From contig OZ260079.1 of NCBI GenBank assembly GCA_965284365.1, positions 2,108,001 to 2,172,000 on the forward strand: a DNA stretch of 64,000 bases, in the 5' to 3' direction. This DNA is from Phragmitibacter sp965284365 (GTDB lineage Bacteria > Verrucomicrobiota > Verrucomicrobiia > Verrucomicrobiales > Verrucomicrobiaceae). Shown here piece by piece: positions 8,617-19,144 of this stretch (position 1 is the stretch's first letter; each line of letters opens with the position of its first letter). A program made the translations under genes and the position numbers. The notes beneath the pieces were generated by a model. That model was not told the DNA's origin. It worked only from the letters and a program-made list of their open reading frames with translations, and did not search any database.

Positions 8617-10281
8617 CTACGATCTACGGCCGATTTTGCGCTTCAGTATCGCAACGAATCCAGAAATTTCTTCGTTTTTGAGCAGCGCATTCACTCCAAA
8701 GTAGACGCCGGCGGAGGCAGCAATGGTTACACCGAGCGAAAGAATTCGCACTAGGAGCGGCTTTGCCATGTAGGTGGTCAAGTCGCCCATCAGGAAGGAA
8801 TGGCCAACCCAACAGACACCAGCCATGGCGACCACACCGGCAAGCAACTTGGCGAAATTCAGCAGTAGCCCAGCGGTATTCAACCCCTTGGCGATTTTCC
8901 GCATCGCCAGATAAAGCAGAGTGAAGTTGATCAGGGCGGAGACACTCGTCGACAAGGCGAGGTATTCATGACCCAGCTTGAAGACAAACACCGTCAGCGT
9001 GTTCATCGTCGCGCTCACCACCACAGAGGCGAGGCTGACGAGGAGGGGGACAAAACGGCGATCGATGGCGTAAAACGCGGGTTGGACGACTTTGATCCCC
9101 GAGTAGAAGACCAACCCCCACGCGTAACTTTGCAAGGCAATCGCAGTCATCTGTGTGTCCAGTTCTGTGGAGCGGCCACGCTGATAGATAAGCCCGATGA
9201 TTGGCTCCGCCAGCATCGCCAGCCCAACGGCAGCGGGCAGCGTCATCAGGAAAACGAGTTTCAGCCCTTTCAGCAGGGTCCCCTTGAATTCTGGTGTGAT
9301 CCCCTCGGTAGCCAGACGGGACATTGCCGGAACCGTCACCGTCGCGACCGCCACTCCGAATAGCCCCAGCGGCAGTTGCACAAGGCGGAAGGACTGTCCC
9401 AGCCAGGTCACCGGACCATCCTTTGTTACGAGGCAGGAGGCAAATACACTGCTCAACATCACATTGAACTGCACTACGCTGCCGGAGATAATCGCCGGCC
9501 ACATCAGGCTCAGCACTTTCTTCACGCCACTGTCGCGCCACCCGAAATCAGGGCGGAACTTGAATCCGACCTTCCCCAGTGAAGGTAGCTGGACAAGCAA
9601 CTGCAACAGGCCGCCCGCCAGAGTTCCGACCGCAAACCCGATCAGGGCCTTCTGCCCGAAGGTCGGATCCATCCACCAGCCTACCAAACCGCCCACGACC
9701 ATGGATCCTATGTTGAAGAACGTGGAGGACACTGCAGGCATCCCGAAGACCTTCTTCGCGTTCAGCATCGCCATCACCAGCGCCGCCAGCGACACCAGCA
9801 GGATGAAGGGATACATGATCTGCGCCAGATACACCGTGAACTCGATTTTCTCCGGAGCTTCTGTAATCCATCCGGGGCTAAGCAGGCGGATGATGAACGG
9901 CGCAAGTAGAACCCCAAAGAGGGAAATGCCCGTCATGAAGACCGCCGCCAGCGTCAGCATCTTCCGGGCGAGTTGCCAGGCAGACTCGTCGCCCTCCGTC
10001 TGCATCTTCTTGGAGAAGGTGGTAACAAAGGCGGTCGAAAGCGCCCCTTCCGCGAACAGGTCACGCAAGAGATTCGGCGTACGGAAAGCCTGATTGAAGC
10101 AGTCTAGCCAGCGGCGGTTTTCCCCTGCGAAGAGAGCGGCCAGCATCATCTCCCGGACCAACCCAAGAATGCGACTGCTGAAAATGGCCAGAGTGACAAT
10201 GCCGAAAGCGCGGGTGTTGACGCGTCCTTCGGTGCCGGCGCTGGCCTTGGTCGACTCCTGATTGCTGGGTTGATCGCTCAT
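8617..10281 (-). CDS. murJ: Lipid II flippase MurJ
   Basis: The 554-residue polytopic membrane protein begins, after a polar N terminus of about 22 residues, with NTRAFGIVTLAIFSSRILGLVREMMLAALFA, cited here in parts as SRILGLVREMM and the downstream FRTPNLLRDLFAEGALSTAF. Both are diagnostic for MurJ/MviN of the MOP exporter superfamily. About 14 hydrophobic segments follow. MurJ flips lipid II across the inner membrane for peptidoglycan synthesis. The ATG at 10281 is 38 bp downstream of the Sua5-type gene, with which it is probably co-transcribed. Confidence 0.95.
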   Translation of the reverse strand: MSDQPSNQESTKASAGTEGRVNTRAFGIVTLAIFSSRILGLVREMMLAALFAGENRRWLDCFNQAFRTPNLLRDLFAEGALSTAFVTTFSKKMQTEGDESAWQLARKMLTLAAVFMTGISLFGVLLAPFIIRLLSPGWITEAPEKIEFTVYLAQIMYPFILLVSLAALVMAMLNAKKVFGMPAVSSTFFNIGSMVVGGLVGWWMDPTFGQKALIGFAVGTLAGGLLQLLVQLPSLGKVGFKFRPDFGWRDSGVKKVLSLMWPAIISGSVVQFNVMLSSVFASCLVTKDGPVTWLGQSFRLVQLPLGLFGVAVATVTVPAMSRLATEGITPEFKGTLLKGLKLVFLMTLPAAVGLAMLAEPIIGLIYQRGRSTELDTQMTAIALQSYAWGLVFYSGIKVVQPAFYAIDRRFVPLLVSLASVVVSATMNTLTVFVFKLGHEYLALSTSVSALINFTLLYLAMRKIAKGLNTAGLLLNFAKLLAGVVAMAGVCWVGHSFLMGDLTTYMAKPLLVRILSLGVTIAASAGVYFGVNALLKNEEISGFVAILKRKIGRRS

Positions 10282-10319
10282 GAATGCGTGAGTGGGGCGG
10301 GCACGGCGGAGCTGTATCG

Positions 10320-11363
10320 TCAGATCAGGCGTTTGGCGGCAGCCCGTCGGAGGCGGTCGAGCATGGCAACACCCAGTCCGCGGTCAGGAATGGGTTCGGC
10401 GACAATTTCGTCCGCCCCCGCCGCGTCCAGGGTTCGCAGGGCGAAGAAGAACCGCACGGCGGCCTCGGGCAGTTTGCCTTTGCCGGGACTGAGCACATGC
10501 ACCTGCGCCCACTCGTGGAGATCCAGAAAACCATCATCAGCGTCGCCACGGTAGCTGAGCAGGGCATACTTTTTGCCGGGCTCCGGGATGAAATCTTCCG
10601 GGGTTTCCAGTAGTCGAAGGGGCGTCTTGGGCGCGTAGTGGCTCTCCAAAAGGCCGGGAGCTTCCGGAGCGGTATCGTTTTTCAGATCCTTGACCAGGAT
10701 CGGTTTGCCGAAGGGCTTCAAATCTTCGATCGTGATCGGTCCGGGCCGCAGAATGATGAGTCGGGTTTTCGGTTTGGCGGCTTCCACCTTCACAATGGTG
10801 CTTTCGAGGCCATGCAAACACGCGCCGTCGTCCACAATGAGAGGAATCCGCCCGCCCAGCTCCGCTTCGACTGCAGGGGCGGAAGTTGGGCTGATGGAGC
10901 CAAATCGATTTGCGCTGGGCGCTGCCAACGGTCGGCGGAAGGTGCGGGCGATCCGATTGAAAACCAGATGGTTGCTGGCACGCACTGCCACCGTCGGCAG
11001 ACCAGCCGTCACCAAATCGGGCACGCATGGCTTTTTCGGCAGGATCAGCGTGAGCGGCCCCGGCCAGAAGCGATCGATCAGCTTTTTCACGGTTTCCGCA
11101 ATGTCTTCCGGGATGTCAGCCACGGTATCCAACTCCTTCTTGTGGGGAACGTGGACAATCAGAGGGTCAAAAGCCGGACGTTCCTTGGCTGCGAAAATCT
11201 TCGCCACGGCTTCCGCGTTGAGCGCGTCGGCTGCAAGCCCGTAAACCGTTTCTGTGGGCAGGGCTACCACCTCACCCGCTGCCAGTAACCGCACTGCCTC
11301 ATCCACTGCGGTGTTTAAAAGTTCCGGCAGATCGGTGGGGAGAGTTATGGTGGTATAGGACAC
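10320..11363 (-). CDS. L-threonylcarbamoyladenylate synthase, Sua5 type
   Basis: This enzyme makes threonylcarbamoyl-AMP from Thr, bicarbonate and ATP for the t6A37 modification of tRNAs. The YrdC domain is clear from GEVVALPTETVYGLAADAL, KERPAFDPLIVHV, WPGPLTLIL, VAVRASNHLVF and PLAAPSANRFGSISPT. The C-terminal part with GPITIEDL, ESHYAPKTPLRLLE and RRAAAKRL is the Sua5 domain, so this is the long two-domain form (347 residues with GTG 11363) rather than the short TsaC. The frame is open upstream to 11432 but that part is not family-like. The first gene of the minus-strand cluster, it is divergent from the giant cytochrome-like protein. Confidence 0.9.
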   Translation of the reverse strand: MSYTTITLPTDLPELLNTAVDEAVRLLAAGEVVALPTETVYGLAADALNAEAVAKIFAAKERPAFDPLIVHVPHKKELDTVADIPEDIAETVKKLIDRFWPGPLTLILPKKPCVPDLVTAGLPTVAVRASNHLVFNRIARTFRRPLAAPSANRFGSISPTSAPAVEAELGGRIPLIVDDGACLHGLESTIVKVEAAKPKTRLIILRPGPITIEDLKPFGKPILVKDLKNDTAPEAPGLLESHYAPKTPLRLLETPEDFIPEPGKKYALLSYRGDADDGFLDLHEWAQVHVLSPGKGKLPEAAVRFFFALRTLDAAGADEIVAEPIPDRGLGVAMLDRLRRAAAKRLI

Positions 11364-11703
11364 GGAAGGGGATGACTGACAGCTAGCCCCGAGGGCAGCC
11401 CGCCAATGAATGCGAAAGACTCGCAAGCGCAAGCGGCATATGGAGGAGCCCGGTTTTTACGTTGGGCATGGAAGATCGCGGCGCATTGCATGGGGGATAT
11501 GAGCAAAAATGGTCCGGAGGGATACAGGCCAACCCTCGGAGGCGTTGGTAATGGTTCTTGCCATCCCGGCGGAGATACCTCTCTGGGATTGACTCCAAAC
11601 CTTTGAATCTGAGACACTGGCCTCGGCTCGTGCGCTCTTTTTTCGTTTGCTGACAAATTTTTCATCATCCGCGCCGTCCTAAGCCCCCTCGTTTATTGCA
11701 GCT
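11364..11703. other. 340-bp divergent intergenic region
   Basis: This is the only gene-free stretch above 300 bp. It separates the Sua5 gene (-) from the giant cytochrome-like gene (+), so it should hold both promoters, but I see no convincing -35/-10 pair. A near-perfect hairpin (CCAAC...GTTGG enclosing CCTC/GAGG, 11529-11548) lies in the middle. A minus-strand frame open from 11668 to 11345 has no family-like sequence and is probably not coding. Confidence 0.5.
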
Positions 11704-14700
11704 ATGACCCTGAGTTCCCGCCCGCCGAAACTCCTCTCCCTTTCTCTAAGCCTTGGTTCTATACTGACTTTTGGCTTCGCGGCTTCCTTGTCGGCCGCAC
11801 CGAAAAAGGAGGAAGTCTTCGACCCCACCAAGCCCGTCAGCTTCTACAAGCAGATCCGTCCCATCATGCAGGGGCAGTGCAATGGCTGCCACCAGCCCGC
11901 CAAGTCCAAGGGCGGTTATGTGATGACGGACTTCGCTCAGCTGCTCAAAGGCGGTGAGGAAGGTCACGCCATCATTCCAGGAAAGCCTGAGGAAAGCTTC
12001 CTGATGAAGGAAATCACGCCTGACGCGAGCGGAAAGGCCGAGATGCCGCAGAAAGCAGCGCCGCTTCACCAGACGCAGCGAGATTTGATCGCCAAATGGA
12101 TTCGTGAGGGGGCAGTGGACGACACCCCCGCTTCGGCTCGTCAGCAGTATGCCATGGAGCATCCGCCCGTGTATGCGAGTGCTCCCACCATTACTTCGCT
12201 AGACTATTCGCCGGATGGCAAATTCATCGCTGTCGCCGGGTATCATGAGGTGCTCCTCCACAAAGCTGACGGCAGCGGCATCGAAGCCCGCTTCGTGGGA
12301 TTGTCCGAGCGCATTCAGAAAGTGAGTTTTTCACCGGATGGCGCCAAACTCGCGGTGTCAGGAGGCAGCCCTGGGCGCATGGGGGAAATTCAGGTTTGGG
12401 ATGTGGCGAAAAAGCGCCTCGAACTGAGCACCAGCGTCACTTTCGATACGCTGTATGGCGCCAGTTGGTCTCCAGATGGCAAACGCATTGCCTTCGGTGG
12501 CGCAGACAATTCCCTCCGTGCGATTGATGCCGCGACCGGCAAGGAAGTGCTTTTCAGTGGATCCGCGAATGACTGGGTCTTGGACACTGTCTGGAGTGCG
12601 GAAGGCACGCATGTCATCGCAGCGAGCCGCGATATGAGTGCGAAACTCACGGAGGCTGCTACCCAGCGCTTTGTGGACAATATTACCTCGATCACACCCG
12701 GTGCGTTGCGTGGAGGCATTCACGCGGTGGCTCGCCACCCCAAGCTTGACCAGATCCTGATCGGTGGCGCGGATGGACTGCCGCAGATCTACCGAGTCAA
12801 TCGCGAGACGAAGCGCGTCATTGGAGACAATGCTAATCTCATCCGCAAGTTCCCGGTTATGGAGGGCCGCATTTTTAGCGCGGCATACAGTCCCGACGGG
12901 AAGATCATTGCTTGCGGTAGCGCCTTTCAGGACAAAGGCGCCGTTAACCTTTATAAGGCGGAATTTGATGGAACGCTGACCCCGGAATTGAAGAAGATTC
13001 TGGAAAAGGTGGTTTCCACCCAGTCACCTGACGAGAAGGCCCAAGTGGAAGCCTTCTTGACCAAAGATGTCCAACTCCTCAAGTCCATACCCGTTCCACA
13101 GACCGGCATCTATGCGGTGAAATTCAGCCCGGATGGCAAGATGCTCGCGGTTGGTGGTGACGATGGCCGCATCCGTTTGTTGGATGTGGCTTCAGGTGCT
13201 GTAGCAAAAGATTTCCTCAGTGTCCCCTTGTCCGACGCCGCGACTCTCGCGCAGAAGGGCGAAGATACAAGCGACCACATCGAGCGCGCCAATCTTGAGA
13301 AGGAACTGGAGCCCGAGACTCTCGCCAAAGGCCGCCAGATCGTCTCCCTCGAAGTTTCGCCGAAATCCATCAAGCTGGGCAAACCTGCGGAATACGCGCA
13401 ACTGCTGGTGACGGCCAAAATGAAAGACGGAACGAGCGCGGATGTGACTCGCATGGCCAAGATCGAAGCACGCGGCGTCGCGGCCAATGTCTCTGCTCGT
13501 GGCTTGGTGCGACCTGATGGCGAAGGAAAAGGAACCATTGCCATTAGCTTGGCCGGCAAGTCTGCGGAAGTACCGATTGAAATTGGTGACCTCAAAGTTG
13601 CCTTCAAGCCCGACTTCATTCGGGATGTGAATCCCGTGCTCTCCAAACTCGGATGCAACATGGGCACCTGCCACGGTTCCAAGGAGGGGAAGAATGGCTT
13701 CAAACTCTCTCTGCGGGGATATGATCCACAGTATGACGTCACCGCCTTCGCAGAGGAGCTATGGAGCCGCCGTGCGAATGCCGCTGCGCCCAGCCACAGC
13801 CTCATGCTGTTGAAGGCTAGTGGTTCTGTGCCGCATGAAGGCGGGCAGCTCACCGTCCCGGGAGAGCTCTATTACGAAACGATCAAAGCGTGGATCGCCT
13901 CTGGTGCGGAACTGAAGGAAGACTCGCCCCGCGTCACGCGCATCGAAGTGCTGCCTCGCAATCCCGTCTTGGAAAATATCGGCGAACGCCAGCAGATGCG
14001 AGTCTTGGCGACTTATGCAGATGGTGTCACGAAGGATGTCACCGCTGAAGCATTTATCGAAAGCGGCAATACCGAAGTGGCGGAGACTGACAAACACGGG
14101 TTGGCCACCAGCATCCGACGTGGAGAGGCCCCCATGTTGGCCCGGTATGAAGGCGCCTATGCCGCCACTACCATCACCGTTATGGGAGATCGCTCCCGGT
14201 TCGCCTGGGTCGAACCACCGAAGTTCAACAAAGTTGATGAGTTTGTCTCCGCAAAGTGGAAGCGGATGAAGATCCTTCCTAGCGAACTGTGCTCTGACGC
14301 CGACTTCGTTCGTCGCGTTTATCTGGACTTGACAGGTTTGCCGCCATCCCCGGACGAGGTGCGCGCTTTCCTATCGGACAAGACAGAAACTCAAATGAAG
14401 CGCGACCAGCTGGTAGACAGGCTGGTGGCATCAGATGCCTATGTCGAGCAATGGAGCAATAAGTGGGCGGACATGCTTCAGGTGAATAGCAAATTCCTGG
14501 GCGATGAAGGCGCCAACCTCTTCCGCGGCTGGATTCGCCAACAGGTCGCCGCCAACACTCCCTATGACAAGTTTGTATATTCCATTTTGACCGCCACGGG
14601 ATCCAACAAGGAGCAACCCGCCGCCAGCTATTACAAGATCCTGCGCACACCGGAGGAGACCATGGAAAATACCACTCACCTCTTCTTGGCGACCCGCTTC

Positions 14701-16890
14701 AACTGTAACAAATGCCACGACCATCCTTTCGAGAAATGGAACCAGGACCAGTATTATCAAACAGCAGCATTCTTCTCTCAGATCGGCTTTGATAAGGACC
14801 CAGTCAGCGCGGAGCGCACCATCGGTGGCAGCGCCGTGGAAGGAGCCAAGCCCCTTTATGAAATCGTAAAGGACACCGGAAAAGGCGAGGTCACGCATCT
14901 GCGCACCAACAAGGAGGCACCACCAGTGTTCCCGTACCCTGCCAAATTCGAATCGAAGCAGGACTCGCCACGCCGCCAACAACTTGCGGCCTGGATGACC
15001 AGCTCGGACAATCAATACTTTGCCATGAGCTATACAAATCGCATCTGGGGCTACCTCACGGGCACTGGAGTGATTGAGCCGCTGGATGACATCCGCGCTG
15101 GCAACCCGCCGAGCAATCCAGAGCTTCTCAGTTACCTGACAAACGAGTTCCTTCAAAGCGGATTTGACGTGCGCCATCTCATGCGCATCATCTGTAAGTC
15201 CCGCACTTATCAGCTTGGCATTGCCACCAATGAGTGGAACGCCGACGACAAGATCAATTACTCGCATGCCAAAGCGCGCCGCCTTCCTGCGGAAGCTCTT
15301 TTTGACGCGATCTATGCGGTCACCGGCGCCACTAGCAGCATCCCCGGAATGAAACCAGGCACACGCGCTGCTCAGCTCGCGGACTCGCAGACCAAACTCG
15401 CAGATGGCTTCCTTAATAACTTCGGCCGCCCAGTTCGCGAATCCTCGTGCGAATGTGAACGCAGCAATGAAGTGCAGCTCGGACCCGTCATGGCCTTGGT
15501 GAGTGGCCCGACTGTTGGTGACGCGATCAGCAATCCCAACAATGCCATCGCCCAACTGGCGAGGGACGTGAAGGAAGACAACAAGCTGGTGGAAGAGCTC
15601 TTCATGCGAATTCTCAATCGTCCGCCCACTGCTGGGGAGATCAACACTGCGCTCGAAGCTTTAGCCACCATGGGAGCGGATAATAAATCCCTCGTTTCCG
15701 AGTGGACCGCTTACGAAGCGAAATCTGCGGCGGGGATCGCTAGTATGGAAAAAGAGCGGTCACTTAAGATCGCAACTGCCCAAAAGACTTTGGAGGACTA
15801 CAAGGTCCAGGTCGCGCCCACCAACGCCAAGAAAGAAGCTGACCGTATGGCTGCCATCGCAAAGGCCGAGGCCGGGGTGAAAGCGGCCGGCGAAGTCGCA
15901 GCCAAGAGCATCCCTTCGTGGGAAACTTATCTCGACCTATCCACAGAGTGGGTTCCCTTGGACCTTCAAGTCGTCCGTGCGGGTGGCGTGGAAAGTCTGG
16001 TCAAGCAGCCGGACGGCTCTTTGCTCGCGACTCGTAATAACTCCACAGAGGCGGTTCAGGCAGTCTACAACCTCCGCGCCAAAACAGATCTCACGAACAT
16101 CACCGGCATCAAGATCGAAGCGCTACCAGATGAACGCCTGCCCAACAACGGTCCCGGGCTTTCTGATGATGGTAACTTCGTGCTTACGGAGTTCGCCGTC
16201 AATCAAACGGAAGCTGGTCAAAAGCCGCCTCCGGCCCCGAAGCGCGGTGCCAATATGGCGGGTGCGATCAAGCTGAAGACGCCCAAAGCTGACTTCGAAC
16301 AGGAAAACTTTACCGCGGCTGCATCCATCAACGGAAATGTCGATGTGAATGACCGTGGCTGGGCAGTGTCCCCGCAACAAGGCCGCCGCCATGAGCTCAT
16401 CTTCGCGACCGATCCAGCGACAACCGGCTTCAAAGCGGGCACCTTGTTCACGATCAACTTGCAGCAGGGCTTCCAGCGCCAGCGCTATCACCTTGGCCGC
16501 TTCCGCATCTACGTGACGACATCCACCATGCCGTTGCGCTTTGGCGCCAGCAAGCGCGTTGCTGACATCCTTCGCACGCCGGCGGAAAAACGTTCGCCCG
16601 AGCAGAAAGCCGAGCTTCAGGCGGAATTCTTGCACACGGCGCCAGAGTATCAAAAGGCCAAACAAGGCCTGGTTGCCGCACGGAAGCCGTTGCCGCCCGA
16701 TATGAAGCTTGGTGAGTTGGAAAAGCTGCTCGCCACCGCGCAGATGCCCATCACACTGGATCCAAAACTGGTACAACTCCGTCGTGACGCGGACTTGAGC
16801 CAGGATCAGATGGTGAACCATCGTCTGACCGCCGCGCAGGATCTAGCTTGGGCTCTTATCAATTCTCCTGCCTTCCTCTTTAATCACTAA
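11704..16890 (+). CDS. Giant secreted planctomycete-cytochrome / WD40-like / DUF1549 / DUF1553 protein
   Basis: This 1728-residue protein has a signal peptide (cleavage near A-S-L-S-A-A, about residue 31). In order it shows: a PSCyt1-type domain with haem motif CNGCH (59-63) and the GHAIIPGKPEESFL segment; WD40/PD40-like repeats (about 150-510) such as YSPDGKFIAVAG, FSPDGAKLAVSG and FSPDGKMLAVGG; a bacterial Ig-like region (about 540-640); a second cytochrome-like segment CNMGTCHGSKEGKNGF; another Ig-like region; DUF1549 (from about 850, RRVYLDLTGLPPSPDEVRAF, containing CNKCHDHPF at about 1001); DUF1553 (about 1090-1330); and a C-terminal extension of about 400 residues. This architecture is typical of PVC bacteria, where its biochemical role is still unproven. 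It pairs with the DUF1501 gene 50 bp downstream. Confidence 0.9.
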   Translation: MTLSSRPPKLLSLSLSLGSILTFGFAASLSAAPKKEEVFDPTKPVSFYKQIRPIMQGQCNGCHQPAKSKGGYVMTDFAQLLKGGEEGHAIIPGKPEESFLMKEITPDASGKAEMPQKAAPLHQTQRDLIAKWIREGAVDDTPASARQQYAMEHPPVYASAPTITSLDYSPDGKFIAVAGYHEVLLHKADGSGIEARFVGLSERIQKVSFSPDGAKLAVSGGSPGRMGEIQVWDVAKKRLELSTSVTFDTLYGASWSPDGKRIAFGGADNSLRAIDAATGKEVLFSGSANDWVLDTVWSAEGTHVIAASRDMSAKLTEAATQRFVDNITSITPGALRGGIHAVARHPKLDQILIGGADGLPQIYRVNRETKRVIGDNANLIRKFPVMEGRIFSAAYSPDGKIIACGSAFQDKGAVNLYKAEFDGTLTPELKKILEKVVSTQSPDEKAQVEAFLTKDVQLLKSIPVPQTGIYAVKFSPDGKMLAVGGDDGRIRLLDVASGAVAKDFLSVPLSDAATLAQKGEDTSDHIERANLEKELEPETLAKGRQIVSLEVSPKSIKLGKPAEYAQLLVTAKMKDGTSADVTRMAKIEARGVAANVSARGLVRPDGEGKGTIAISLAGKSAEVPIEIGDLKVAFKPDFIRDVNPVLSKLGCNMGTCHGSKEGKNGFKLSLRGYDPQYDVTAFAEELWSRRANAAAPSHSLMLLKASGSVPHEGGQLTVPGELYYETIKAWIASGAELKEDSPRVTRIEVLPRNPVLENIGERQQMRVLATYADGVTKDVTAEAFIESGNTEVAETDKHGLATSIRRGEAPMLARYEGAYAATTITVMGDRSRFAWVEPPKFNKVDEFVSAKWKRMKILPSELCSDADFVRRVYLDLTGLPPSPDEVRAFLSDKTETQMKRDQLVDRLVASDAYVEQWSNKWADMLQVNSKFLGDEGANLFRGWIRQQVAANTPYDKFVYSILTATGSNKEQPAASYYKILRTPEETMENTTHLFLATRFNCNKCHDHPFEKWNQDQYYQTAAFFSQIGFDKDPVSAERTIGGSAVEGAKPLYEIVKDTGKGEVTHLRTNKEAPPVFPYPAKFESKQDSPRRQQLAAWMTSSDNQYFAMSYTNRIWGYLTGTGVIEPLDDIRAGNPPSNPELLSYLTNEFLQSGFDVRHLMRIICKSRTYQLGIATNEWNADDKINYSHAKARRLPAEALFDAIYAVTGATSSIPGMKPGTRAAQLADSQTKLADGFLNNFGRPVRESSCECERSNEVQLGPVMALVSGPTVGDAISNPNNAIAQLARDVKEDNKLVEELFMRILNRPPTAGEINTALEALATMGADNKSLVSEWTAYEAKSAAGIASMEKERSLKIATAQKTLEDYKVQVAPTNAKKEADRMAAIAKAEAGVKAAGEVAAKSIPSWETYLDLSTEWVPLDLQVVRAGGVESLVKQPDGSLLATRNNSTEAVQAVYNLRAKTDLTNITGIKIEALPDERLPNNGPGLSDDGNFVLTEFAVNQTEAGQKPPPAPKRGANMAGAIKLKTPKADFEQENFTAAASINGNVDVNDRGWAVSPQQGRRHELIFATDPATTGFKAGTLFTINLQQGFQRQRYHLGRFRIYVTTSTMPLRFGASKRVADILRTPAEKRSPEQKAELQAEFLHTAPEYQKAKQGLVAARKPLPPDMKLGELEKLLATAQMPITLDPKLVQLRRDADLSQDQMVNHRLTAAQDLAWALINSPAFLFNH

Positions 16891-16940
16891 TTCACCTTTG
16901 TCCGTAGATCTCTGTTAACTCTTCACCCACCACCTAACCT

Positions 16941-18407
<1,467 letters not shown>

Positions 18408-18440
18408 GCCAACTTAGACAAGTTCTAGTAAGGTTTCATG

Positions 18441-18480
18441 AACGGAGACGGTCCAACCAGGACCGTCTCCGTTTTGCTTT
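18441..18480 (+). terminator. Rho-independent terminator of the DUF1501 operon
   Basis: A perfect 14-bp stem (AACGGAGACGGTCC, 18441-18454, with its complement at 18460-18473) around a 5-base loop is followed by TTTGCTTT. It lies 34 bp after the DUF1501 stop and closes the two-gene operon. Confidence 0.9.
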
Positions 18481-18568
18481 AGATTTCCAACAAGTCATTG
18501 TTGCGAATGGCCGATGATTAAGCAAAAAAGTAGCCGGCCACAAGATCCGCCCGCTGCTTCCCCTCATC

Positions 18569-19060
18569 ATGCATCCCGCTCCTGTCCCTGAACCCACGCC
18601 CCCCTGGCTCGCAGTTTTGCTATTATGTCTGGTGCCGTTTGTCTTTGTGGGATTCTGGATGGCCGTCTGCTTCTTACTAGGTTCTATCAGCGGCTGGCGG
18701 GATGTCGCCGCTAACTACGAGGACTCTAACCCGATTCGACACCCCCGTTTCAAAATGATCCGGGGACGCGTTGGCTTCATTAATTATAATAATTGCCTCA
18801 CCGCTGAAGCTGCGCCTGAAGGCCTCCATTTGTCCGTGTGGAAGCTTTTTCGCGCCGGTCACCCTCCGCTTTTAATCCCTTGGGACGCGATGCATAATGC
18901 GCAGGCCAAAACGTTCTTCTTTTCTGAGAATATCCACTTTGATGTTGGATCTCCTCGTTGCGCCCGCATGGCTTTACCTCGAAAAATCTTCGAAGGCTAT
19001 GCCGAATCCCTCCTGCAACCTGGGAAAACTTTTCCGCCCCCGCTGCCAGACCGAGTGTGA
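18569..19060 (+). CDS. Small membrane-anchored protein of unknown function
   Basis: I do not recognise this 163-residue protein. A Pro-rich start is followed by one strongly hydrophobic segment (LLLCLVPFVFVGFWMAVCFLLG, about residues 17-38). The remaining part looks like a small beta-rich cytoplasmic or periplasmic domain (RGRVGFINYNNCLTAEAAPEG, HPPLLIPWDAMHNAQ). The pattern of one transmembrane segment followed by a domain that reads like a PH-type or 'bacterial PH' module is common in PVC genomes, but this is only an impression. The gene starts 88 bp after the upstream terminator; the MBOAT gene starts 84 bp downstream. Confidence 0.6.
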   Translation: MHPAPVPEPTPPWLAVLLLCLVPFVFVGFWMAVCFLLGSISGWRDVAANYEDSNPIRHPRFKMIRGRVGFINYNNCLTAEAAPEGLHLSVWKLFRAGHPPLLIPWDAMHNAQAKTFFFSENIHFDVGSPRCARMALPRKIFEGYAESLLQPGKTFPPPLPDRV

Positions 19061-19144
19061 GCATCTTTGCAGCCCTGAAACTCTCAGAGGTTGACGCAGA
19101 CGACATCCGGCCCAATTGGGTGATAGCCCCATATCCGACCCCGG

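Noticed and set aside
11345..11668. Minus-strand open frame between Sua5 and the giant protein gene
   Set aside because: It has no recognisable domain, is rich in Pro, Ala and Arg as expected from chance frames in GC-rich DNA, and overlaps the Sua5 N terminus.
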